Assembly: GCA_013331515.1 (NCBI GenBank)
Contig: DUGG01000093.1
Span: forward strand, 1 to 5,075
From: Candidatus Woesearchaeota archaeon
GTDB taxonomy: Archaea > Nanobdellota > Nanobdellia > Woesearchaeales > UBA10216
Direction of reading: 5' to 3'
Length of the DNA stretch: 5,075 nt
Part shown: positions 1 to 5,075 of the stretch, one piece after another
Numbering within the stretch: the first letter of the stretch is position 1
Layout: every line of letters starts with the position of its first letter
Position numbers and translations under genes: made by a program
Notes under the pieces: model-generated
What the model was told of the DNA's origin: nothing
What the model saw: only the letters and a program-made list of their open reading frames with translations
Databases searched by the model: none

Positions 1-252
1 GGATTTATACCATGCATCGGTCTGCATGAACCAGTCTTTTGTGGAGCGCCGGGTTGAAGCGATGGCAACCATGCTGATACCGGAAGGCTTGAGGCCGGCA
101 ATCTTAAGCACCTCGGCAATCGCGGCAGGCGAATAACCCGTGTCGTTCTTGACCCTTGAAACGCGCTCGGTGCTTACCGCAGAAACAACCCTGCCATCCT
201 GCAAGATGCATGCCCCGGAATTGTGGCCATCGTGGATGCCAAGGATGTACAT
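1..252 (-). CDS. Carbamoyltransferase, NodU/CmcH/TobZ family (N-terminal 84 residues, 3' end outside window)
   Basis: This family transfers a carbamoyl group from carbamoyl phosphate, via carbamoyl-AMP, to a hydroxyl of a sugar or antibiotic in the cytoplasm. Translating from the ATG at 252 gives an open frame to the window edge. It begins MYILGIHDGHNSGACILQDG (residues 1-20), matching the opening strand-turn-strand of the ASKHA/TsaD-like domain. The next block, ERVSRVKNDTGYSP (29-42), matches the family's 'EERFsRkKhD..FP' region. The usual first Glu of EER is Thr28 here, giving TER. AIAEVLKIAGLKPSGI (44-59) is the expected following helix. The catalytic C-terminal part lies outside the window. 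The start is supported by a TATA-like box centred about 27 nt upstream and by the family's usual N-terminus; there is no Shine-Dalgarno sequence. Its position next to glycosyltransferases suggests a glycan sugar as acceptor (inference). The family call rests on the N-terminus only. Confidence 0.82.
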   Translation of the reverse strand, partial: MYILGIHDGHNSGACILQDGRVVSAVSTERVSRVKNDTGYSPAAIAEVLKIAGLKPSGISMVAIASTRRSTKDWFMQTDAWYKS

Positions 253-274
253 GGAATTCCGGAATGGCTGGAGG

Positions 275-287
275 TTTAAAAAGTTTA
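275..287 (-). promoter_or_regulatory. Archaeal promoter (BRE/TATA) for the carbamoyltransferase gene
   Basis: On the minus strand an A-rich BRE-like stretch (ATAAATAAAC) runs straight into TTTTTAAA at 282-275. The box is centred about 27 nt before the ATG at 252, the spacing expected when transcription starts at or next to the start codon (leaderless mRNA). The 32-nt gap has no GGAGG-like site. The BRE-like part overlaps the TAA stop of the upstream GT4 gene (287-285). The same T-run could also act as a weak oligo-U terminator for the upstream transcript, but five Ts is marginal. Confidence 0.6.
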
Positions 288-1508
288 TTTATGGCGGCAG
301 CAGGCTTCCAGGAGGGAATGAAAATCACCCGCTATTTTGTCCCAGGAATAGCTTTTCACGACGTGAGCTTTGGCAGCAACGGCAAGCTTTTTCCTTAATT
401 CGCTGCCGCTTAATATCCGAATAACCGCCTCTGCCAGCTGCCAAGGATTCTTCTGCCCGACAAGCAGGCCGGTTTTACCATGAATGACAATATCCGGGAT
501 TCCGCCCACGTTGCTTGCAACAACAGGAATTCCCGCTGTGATTGCTTCCAGAAGGACAACGCCCAACCCTTCGGTATCTCCCCTCGAATCAACAATTGAC
601 GGCAAAACAAAGACATCAGCAGCCCTGTAATATGGAGGCAATGACTGGTTTGCGACACTGCCCGCAAATATTATGCTGCCGGACAGGCCAAGCTGCTGCG
701 ATTGTCGCACCAAAGCAGCCTTTTCCGGCCCGTCCCCAACAATGACTAGTTTTGCCGCCGGGAATTTTTTCAATATATCCTCCATTGCAGCAACTAGGTA
801 TCTGGCGCCTTTCTTCTCAGCCAGCCTGCCCACAAACAGCAGCATTTTGCCTTTTATTGCATGCTTTTTTCTCATAGCTGCCGCAGCGGAAGAAGATGCG
901 GAAGAAAAAAGCTTCAAGTCAACTCCCATGGGAATCACGCTGATTGACCTTGGCTTTGCAATCTTCCCAACAGCCGCCATTGTGAAGCTGCTGTTTGCAG
1001 TAACCGCAGCTGCGGAACTGATTGAAACCCTTGACAACAGGCGGAAAAACAGGTTGCCAAGGGGAAAAACATCGCCGGCATGGGCTGTAATTATGACCGG
1101 TATCCTGAAAAGACGGCCGATAATTGCTGCCGTGAATCCCTGGGGAAGAATCCAGTGCGCATGGATAATGTCCGGCTTTTCCTTCTTGGCAACCCGCCAC
1201 AGCGAGAAGAATTCTGAGACGACCAGGAAAGGCAACTGCAGCCTGGCAAGGATGCTCTGCCTCATATTCGGTATTATGCCTGCCCCGTAGCAAAGGCGCT
1301 CCATTGACGAAGGGAAGAAATAGCGAAAGCGGTGAACCTTCACGCCGCCAACAACCTCCGACAATGCAGAGCCCGGATGGTGAGGAAGCAGCGCGGAAAC
1401 TTCAACCCCGCCCTTCGCAAGCTCACTGCAAAGGTCTGAAACAAAAGAGGGGATGGCATCATCCTTCCATCTTGGGAAGGCGCTTGAGGCAAAAACAAGG
1501 ACTTTCAT
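285..1508 (-). CDS. GT4-family (GT-B fold) glycosyltransferase
   Basis: A retaining, probably soluble or membrane-associated cytoplasmic transferase that moves a sugar from a nucleotide-sugar donor to a glycan or lipid-linked acceptor. The 407-residue length is typical. The N-terminal acceptor domain opens with MKVLVFASSAFPRWKDDAIP (1-20) and carries HAHW (116-119) and TAHAGD (141-146). The linker ends in IPMGVD (192-197). The C-terminal donor domain has FVGRLAEKKG (225-234), VGDGPEK (257-263), the E-x7-E signature EGLGVVLLE (E313, E321), GGIPD (335-339) and HGKTGLL (343-349). A Ser/Ala run (SSASSSAAAA, 202-211) follows GVD where a short variable loop is usual. I chose ATG 1508 over the in-frame GTG 1514: family proteins begin MKVL, and a GAGG lies 8 nt before ATG but only 2 nt before GTG. 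The gap to the upstream stop is 2 nt, indicating translational coupling. Donor and acceptor cannot be read from the sequence. Confidence 0.93.
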   Translation of the reverse strand: MKVLVFASSAFPRWKDDAIPSFVSDLCSELAKGGVEVSALLPHHPGSALSEVVGGVKVHRFRYFFPSSMERLCYGAGIIPNMRQSILARLQLPFLVVSEFFSLWRVAKKEKPDIIHAHWILPQGFTAAIIGRLFRIPVIITAHAGDVFPLGNLFFRLLSRVSISSAAAVTANSSFTMAAVGKIAKPRSISVIPMGVDLKLFSSASSSAAAAMRKKHAIKGKMLLFVGRLAEKKGARYLVAAMEDILKKFPAAKLVIVGDGPEKAALVRQSQQLGLSGSIIFAGSVANQSLPPYYRAADVFVLPSIVDSRGDTEGLGVVLLEAITAGIPVVASNVGGIPDIVIHGKTGLLVGQKNPWQLAEAVIRILSGSELRKKLAVAAKAHVVKSYSWDKIAGDFHSLLEACCRHK

Positions 1509-1510
1509 TA

Positions 1511-3259
1511 TCACGGCCTCAAGGGGATGTCATAGATAAATATTGTGTGACCAACCCTGGCTACTGGCTCATACCCCCTGAGCCAGGAATAACAGCTTTT
1601 GTTGTTCAGGAAAATGCCGTGATAGTTAGTGGCGCTTACGGCGACCACCCCATCAGTTGGGCCGCACTGCTCTGTCACGTTTTCCGGCACAATAGGAACA
1701 AATTCAGGATCCCAGGGCTGGAAGCGTGGGGAAACAAGGTAAGTGTAGTTGATGCCGAAATAAGACGGGTCGGCAGTGCCAAAATAGCTCAGCTTGACGG
1801 ACTGAATCCCGTTATCATCCATGTACGCCTTCAAATTGGCAAGATCCTGGCCAATGTCAAAGTTGGTCACGCCAACAATGCCGTGGCCATTGCCAGGGCC
1901 TCCGGCAAGCTCATTGAAGTAAGCAAGGTAGTAAGGGGCAATGGCGACAGATGAAGCGATGCTCCATAGCAAAAGCGCCGCAACAAAAACCGAGCGGACA
2001 TTAATGCCTGAAAACCACAAAGCCGAGCGACCGGCAAGGATGAAAAGAAAAAGATAGACTGGAAGAATGTGCTGCACCCCGCTGTTAAGGGCCAAGGCAA
2101 AAAAGCCAAACCACAGCAGGACAGGAAAGGCGAGAAAAAACATTCCGTGCCTGGATGGACGGCAAAGGGAAAGCCCGAGCACGGCAAGGAAAATAAGCGC
2201 AATTGGGGTCTTGACAAGGAACACAACCGGGAAAAACATCGGCTTGGTGCCTGTGAAAACTTCGCCCATCATGAAAGAAAGCTTGTTCTCACCGGCGACA
2301 GCATGCCAAGCGGCGCCTGAAAAAAATGACGGAAAAGGAATCGGCAGCTTGAACACGACAAAGTCAGCAACCCCCGAAACGGCAGGGGGAAGGCCGGAAG
2401 AAATCCCCTCAAAAACGGGGACATACTTCGGAGGCACAGAAGACGCGAGAGTCCCGAACTGGAACTGGTAAACAACAAGAAGCACGGCAAAGGCTATTGC
2501 GGCAACGGCAGCGCCATGAATGACAAATGTCCTCATGTTCGCCCGGAACGATTTTCGGAGGAATGCCAACATGCCGAATTCCCTGGCCAGCCAAAGGAAG
2601 AGCAGGATAAACAAGTAAATAACCGGAAGGAGTATAGCGGCATTGGCCTTTGAGGCAACAGCCAACCCAAACGAAACTGAAAAAAAGGCAAACAAACCAA
2701 GGGAGGGCTTTTTCAAGAAGCGGTAAAAAAGGTAAAGGTTAAGGACAACGAACAATGCAAGGAACGCGTTTGTCAAGGCAAGGGAGCCATGCCCTATCAT
2801 TATCGGGCTGAAGGCAAAAAGCGCAAGGGAAAGAAGGCCGGCTCTGTTCCCAAACAGCTCACGCGACCAGAGGAAAACAACCACGCCAGCGATGGCAGAA
2901 GCAAGAATTGACACCATCCTGGATAAAAAAAGGATTTTGGCCGCATCATTCCCGCCCTCAAAAAGAAGCTCCTGGGCGCATCGCCAGTTGTCATATGCGC
3001 GACAGGACTCCCGGCCGAAGTCAAAATCCACATCGACAAAAAACAGCGGCAAGGCCGAAAGGTAAGCGCTCAGGGGCGGCTGGCTCAGGCCAAGCCTCAA
3101 GTCGTGCGTGCTGAGGTAATAATACCCGTTAATGACGCTGACGGTCTCGTCATAAGTGTAAGTGCTTGAAGACGAGAAATAAAGCGACTGGCCGACAAAG
3201 GAGAGCAGAAGGATAATTACCACCGAAGCGACAAATTTCTTGTTAGCAAACAGGTCCAT
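1511..3259 (-). CDS. Polytopic membrane glycosyltransferase, PMT/ArnT-like (GT39 superfamily, phospholipid-carrier-dependent)
   Basis: An integral membrane GT-C enzyme expected to transfer a sugar from a polyprenyl-phosphate carrier on the extracytoplasmic side. The 582 residues include roughly eleven hydrophobic segments by eye (about 9-27, 116-131, 138-152, 165-181, 187-203, 207-226, 248-266, 342-363, 373-391, 396-411, 422-441). The first outer loop has TYDE (35-38, likely catalytic D37) and SQPPLSAYLSALP (59-71). Further family marks are GHGSLALTNA (156-165), ASK (202-204), FFPVVFLVKTP (342-352) and HILPVYLF (397-404). A soluble C-terminal region (about 443-582) holds YFNELAGGPGNG (447-458), FDIGQDL (467-473) and LSYFGTADPSYFGIN (490-504). 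Two usual residues differ: Gln396 where GVRH is common, and FDIGQ where LDWGQ is common. The C-terminal region has three N-x-S/T sequons (N504, N527, N553). The ATG at 3259 has GAGGT 4 nt upstream, and the gene starts 14 nt after the preceding stop. The substrate is unknown. Confidence 0.92.
   Translation of the reverse strand: MDLFANKKFVASVVIILLLSFVGQSLYFSSSSTYTYDETVSVINGYYYLSTHDLRLGLSQPPLSAYLSALPLFFVDVDFDFGRESCRAYDNWRCAQELLFEGGNDAAKILFLSRMVSILASAIAGVVVFLWSRELFGNRAGLLSLALFAFSPIMIGHGSLALTNAFLALFVVLNLYLFYRFLKKPSLGLFAFFSVSFGLAVASKANAAILLPVIYLFILLFLWLAREFGMLAFLRKSFRANMRTFVIHGAAVAAIAFAVLLVVYQFQFGTLASSVPPKYVPVFEGISSGLPPAVSGVADFVVFKLPIPFPSFFSGAAWHAVAGENKLSFMMGEVFTGTKPMFFPVVFLVKTPIALIFLAVLGLSLCRPSRHGMFFLAFPVLLWFGFFALALNSGVQHILPVYLFLFILAGRSALWFSGINVRSVFVAALLLWSIASSVAIAPYYLAYFNELAGGPGNGHGIVGVTNFDIGQDLANLKAYMDDNGIQSVKLSYFGTADPSYFGINYTYLVSPRFQPWDPEFVPIVPENVTEQCGPTDGVVAVSATNYHGIFLNNKSCYSWLRGYEPVARVGHTIFIYDIPLRP
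1517..1520 (-). promoter_or_regulatory. Ribosome binding site that decides the GT4 start
   Basis: GAGG lies inside the last codons of the PMT-like gene. It is 8 nt before ATG 1508 and only 2 nt before the alternative GTG 1514. It therefore favours the ATG, and it fits re-initiation or coupling after the upstream TGA at 1513-1511. Confidence 0.55.
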
Positions 3260-3263
3260 TGTA

Positions 3264-3268
3264 ACCTC
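3264..3268 (-). promoter_or_regulatory. Ribosome binding site of the PMT-like gene
   Basis: GAGGT lies in the 14-nt gap between the SDR stop and ATG 3259, 4 nt before the ATG. It matches the archaeal anti-Shine-Dalgarno. No TATA-like box sits at the leaderless distance, so the gene is probably co-transcribed with the upstream SDR gene. Confidence 0.55.
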
Positions 3269-3273
3269 AGCTG

Positions 3274-4269
3274 CTAAACCCTGATGTAGCCAGTTCTCCT
3301 GTACCAGTCAAGCGTCTCTTTCAGGCCATCCCTCACAGGCCTGTCCGGAAGGCCAAGCTCCCTTTTTGCCTTTGAGATGTCAACTGCCGTGCCGCGCCGC
3401 ATCGCGCTCACCTGGGCCCTCATGAGCGGGGGAAGGATGCGCAGAAGCGAAAACAGTGGCTCAATGACGCGCACACCAAGCTCGAGCACAAAACCGGGAA
3501 CCTCAACAACCGGCTTCCTCACCCCGGCAACCTCATCCATGAGGGAAACGAATTCGCCAAGGGTCATCTCGCTCCCGCCAATTATGTAACGGTGGCCTGG
3601 GCGGCCCTTCTCCATGGCAAGGATAAAGCCCTCAACTGCGTCCTTGACGTAAATCAGGTTAAGGACAGAATCCCTGAACCCAACAACCCTCACCTTCGGC
3701 CGGAGATAATTCCTGAAAATCTGGCCAAGCGTGTGCGTCTCCCTAGGACCGTAAATAATTGTAGGGTTCACAACGGTAACGTTAAGTCCCCTTGCCCCAT
3801 ACTCAAACGCCACCTTCTCGCTCTTGTACTTTGTCAACGAATAATGCCCGTCAAAAACACCCCTGAAAAGGTGCTCCTCATCAACCCGGGCGGGGTTTTC
3901 CTTTATTGTAGCAACGCTGCTTGTGTGGACGACTTTCTCAACACCAAACTTCAAAGCAGCAGCCATGACATTACGTGTACCTTCAACGTTGGTAGAGTAA
4001 AACTCCCCAGCGGGAATGGACGGCTCATTAAGGGTGCCTGCAAGGTGGAAAACACGGGAGCACCCTTGCATCGCGCGCTCAACAAAAGCGGCATCCCTGA
4101 CGTCACCAACAACAGAGCAGGAAGCCATCCCGGGCGGGAGGTAATTGACCGGGTCCTTGCTGAAAACCATGCACACAACCTCATGGCCTTTCTCAACAAG
4201 GCGTTCAACCAGGTGAGAGCCGACAAACCCGGCAGCCCCGGTAACCAAGACCTTACCCTTCAGCGGCAT
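3274..4269 (-). CDS. Extended SDR, NAD(P)-dependent epimerase/dehydratase of dihydroflavonol-reductase/HpnA type
   Basis: A cytoplasmic Rossmann-fold oxidoreductase, probably acting on a nucleotide sugar, though the subgroup also includes ketone and sterol reductases. The 331-residue length is normal. The dinucleotide-binding TGAAGFVGSHL (10-20) has the full GxxGxxG. GDVRD (55-59), HLAG (75-78), NVEGTRN (94-100) and the active-site strand HTSSVA (115-120) follow. The catalytic pair is Y143-SLT-K147. NPTIIYGPRE (168-177) and LIYVKDAVEGFILA (205-218) mark the substrate side. The C-terminal part (about 255-331) resembles the hydrophobic substrate domain of DFR/HpnA-like enzymes more than GalE. 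The ATG at 4269 is supported by the GxxGxxG position and by a TATA box centred 27 nt upstream; there is no Shine-Dalgarno sequence. It probably heads a unit with the PMT-like and GT4 genes. An epimerase role is inferred from these neighbours; NAD versus NADP preference cannot be told. Confidence 0.92.
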   Translation of the reverse strand: MPLKGKVLVTGAAGFVGSHLVERLVEKGHEVVCMVFSKDPVNYLPPGMASCSVVGDVRDAAFVERAMQGCSRVFHLAGTLNEPSIPAGEFYSTNVEGTRNVMAAALKFGVEKVVHTSSVATIKENPARVDEEHLFRGVFDGHYSLTKYKSEKVAFEYGARGLNVTVVNPTIIYGPRETHTLGQIFRNYLRPKVRVVGFRDSVLNLIYVKDAVEGFILAMEKGRPGHRYIIGGSEMTLGEFVSLMDEVAGVRKPVVEVPGFVLELGVRVIEPLFSLLRILPPLMRAQVSAMRRGTAVDISKAKRELGLPDRPVRDGLKETLDWYRRTGYIRV

Positions 4270-4289
4270 AAGAAAACGGCAGGCAGAAG

Positions 4290-4305
4290 CGTTTTATATA
4301 GTTTT
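4290..4305 (-). promoter_or_regulatory. Archaeal promoter (BRE/TATA) for the SDR-PMT-GT4 unit
   Basis: On the minus strand AAAAC is followed by TATATAAAA (4300-4292). The box is centred 27 nt before the ATG at 4269, the leaderless distance, and the 24-nt gap has no Shine-Dalgarno. The box contains the last Ile codon and TAA stop (4296-4294) of the upstream epimerase. It shares the pattern AAACTWTWTAAA with the carbamoyltransferase promoter. Confidence 0.75.
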
Positions 4306-5075
4306 ACCCTTCACCGGCCCAAGCGACTTTCCAAGCTCTGCAACAATGGCCCTCACGCCCTCCCGCATGGCCTCATCAGAAGAGCCGCAGCGGGGCCGCC
4401 AGCCAAGAGCCGTTAATTTGCCCATGTCCAAGCTGACTCGGGCGACATCACCAGGCCAGCCCCTCACGCCACCGGTAAACCTGACCTTAACGCCCCTGAG
4501 GCCAGCCGCCCTGATAACATCATCTGCAATCCTGCTGACCAGTGTCATGCCTTCAGTGCCGAGATTGAAATAGTTGACATCCTCACTGCTGTGAGCCATA
4601 CCGAACAACATGCCGTCAACAATGTCATCAACAAGAATGTACGGCTTCGACTGCTTCCCATCGCCAAGAACCTCAAGCTCCCTGGAGTCCCTAAGCAGCT
4701 TGCGGTAAAAGTCAAGCATGACACCATGGGTAACCCTGGAGCCAATCACGTTCGCGAACCTGTAAATCCACGCCTTGAAGCCAAAATTGTGGCAAAATGC
4801 AGAAATAAGCGCCTCGCAGGCAAGCTTGCTGGCCCCGTACATTGAAATCGGAAACAATGGGCCGTAGTCCTCTGGAATTGGAAGCTTCTTCGCCTCGCCG
4901 TAAACGACGTTGCTGGAAGTGAACACTATTTTTTTAACGCCGTTGCCGCGCATCGCCTCAAGCACGTTATAAGTGGCAATCGTGCCCTGCTCCAGGTCAA
5001 TCCTCGTGTCCTTCGCGCTCTTGATGATGTCAGAATTCGCTGCAAGGTGAAAAACAATATCGCTCCCCTTCATGG
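4294..5075 (-). CDS. NAD-dependent nucleotide-sugar epimerase, GalE-like extended SDR (5' end outside window)
   Basis: A cytoplasmic SDR that most resembles UDP-glucose 4-epimerase-type enzymes of Archaea. At least 259 residues are present. Numbering from the first Met in the window, there are FHLAANSDI (8-16), the active-site strand FTSSNVVYGE (51-60), the catalytic pair Y79-GAS-K83, RFANVIGSR (105-113), GDGKQSKPYILVDDIVDGM (137-155) and RGWPGDVAR (204-212). The GxxGxxG nucleotide-binding strand is absent because about 60 residues lie beyond the right edge. The Met at 5073 sits just before FHLAA, so it is internal and not the start. The C-terminus is complete, ending at TAA 4296-4294. Other nucleotide-sugar epimerases or 4,6-dehydratase relatives are possible; the exact sugar cannot be assigned. 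It probably supplies a sugar donor for the downstream transferases (inference from context). Confidence 0.9.
   Translation of the reverse strand, partial: MKGSDIVFHLAANSDIIKSAKDTRIDLEQGTIATYNVLEAMRGNGVKKIVFTSSNVVYGEAKKLPIPEDYGPLFPISMYGASKLACEALISAFCHNFGFKAWIYRFANVIGSRVTHGVMLDFYRKLLRDSRELEVLGDGKQSKPYILVDDIVDGMLFGMAHSSEDVNYFNLGTEGMTLVSRIADDVIRAAGLRGVKVRFTGGVRGWPGDVARVSLDMGKLTALGWRPRCGSSDEAMREGVRAIVAELGKSLGPVKGKTI

Noticed and set aside
253..262. Palindrome GGAATTCC just before the carbamoyltransferase ATG, as an operator
   Set aside because: Eight bases of perfect symmetry is expected by chance at this scale, and there is no second copy at the other promoter.
104..328. Minus-strand open frame spanning the GT4/carbamoyltransferase junction
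   Set aside because: It overlaps both genes out of frame, crosses the promoter and has no recognisable motif. The carbamoyltransferase frame has clear family motifs.
673..1290. Plus-strand open frame of 205 residues
   Set aside because: Entirely antisense to the GT4 gene, whose motifs are all intact in its own frame.
1509..1514. GTG start at 1514 giving a 4-nt overlap between the PMT-like and GT4 genes
   Set aside because: GAGG is only 2 nt away from GTG but 8 nt from ATG 1508, and family proteins begin MKVL. The ATG is preferred, though GTG is not excluded.
1304..1954. Plus-strand open frame of 216 residues
   Set aside because: Antisense to the GT4 and PMT-like genes, low complexity, and no family motif.
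3592..4416. Plus-strand open frame of 274 residues
   Set aside because: It lies opposite the well-supported SDR gene and runs into the GalE-like gene. It has no recognisable domain and is a by-product of codon bias.
5071..5073. ATG at 5073 as the true start of the GalE-like epimerase
   Set aside because: It would remove the NAD-binding GxxGxxG strand. The Met is followed at once by the FHLAA region, normally some 60 residues into the protein.
1..5075. CRISPR array, tRNA, insertion sequence or long repeat
   Set aside because: I found no regularly spaced repeats, tRNA-like cloverleaf, transposase motif or terminal inverted repeats. The coding density leaves no room outside the genes.

Overview
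The window carries five protein-coding genes. All are on the minus strand, tightly packed, and only the first and last are cut by the window edges. Read 5' to 3' on the minus strand, from high to low coordinates, they are: (1) a GalE-like NAD-dependent nucleotide-sugar epimerase (5' end missing); (2) a second extended short-chain dehydrogenase/reductase (SDR) of the dihydroflavonol-reductase/HpnA type; (3) a polytopic membrane glycosyltransferase of the PMT/ArnT (GT39-like) superfamily; (4) a soluble GT4 glycosyltransferase; (5) the first 84 residues of a NodU/CmcH/TobZ-type carbamoyltransferase. This is a surface-glycan or lipid-linked-glycan biosynthesis locus.

The organism looks archaeal. 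Two genes have a TATA-like box centred about 27 nt upstream of their ATG, with an A-rich BRE-like stretch before it and no Shine-Dalgarno sequence. That is the classic layout of an archaeal leaderless transcript. The two genes inside the presumed operon lack TATA boxes and have GAGG-type Shine-Dalgarno sequences instead. The protein families and near-50% G+C do not fix the lineage. A euryarchaeal or DPANN-type archaeon is possible, but this is inference only.

Layout on the minus strand: epimerase 1 ends at 4294; a promoter overlapping its stop codon (about 4290-4305) starts a likely transcription unit of epimerase 2 (4269-3274), 14 nt, the PMT-like transferase (3259-1511), 2 nt, and the GT4 transferase (1508-285). 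A second promoter overlapping the GT4 stop codon (275-287) drives the carbamoyltransferase from 252 off the left edge. No non-coding stretch exceeds 32 nt. I see no tRNA, rRNA, CRISPR array, insertion sequence or long repeat.

How the genes probably work together (inference): the two SDR enzymes supply or modify activated sugars. The GT4 enzyme adds a sugar on the cytoplasmic face. The PMT-like enzyme transfers a sugar from a polyprenyl-phosphate carrier on the outer face. The carbamoyltransferase decorates a sugar hydroxyl with a carbamoyl group. No entirely new system can be demonstrated. The most interesting points are the matched stop-codon-overlapping promoters, the altered conserved positions in the PMT-like enzyme, and the altered motif in the carbamoyltransferase.
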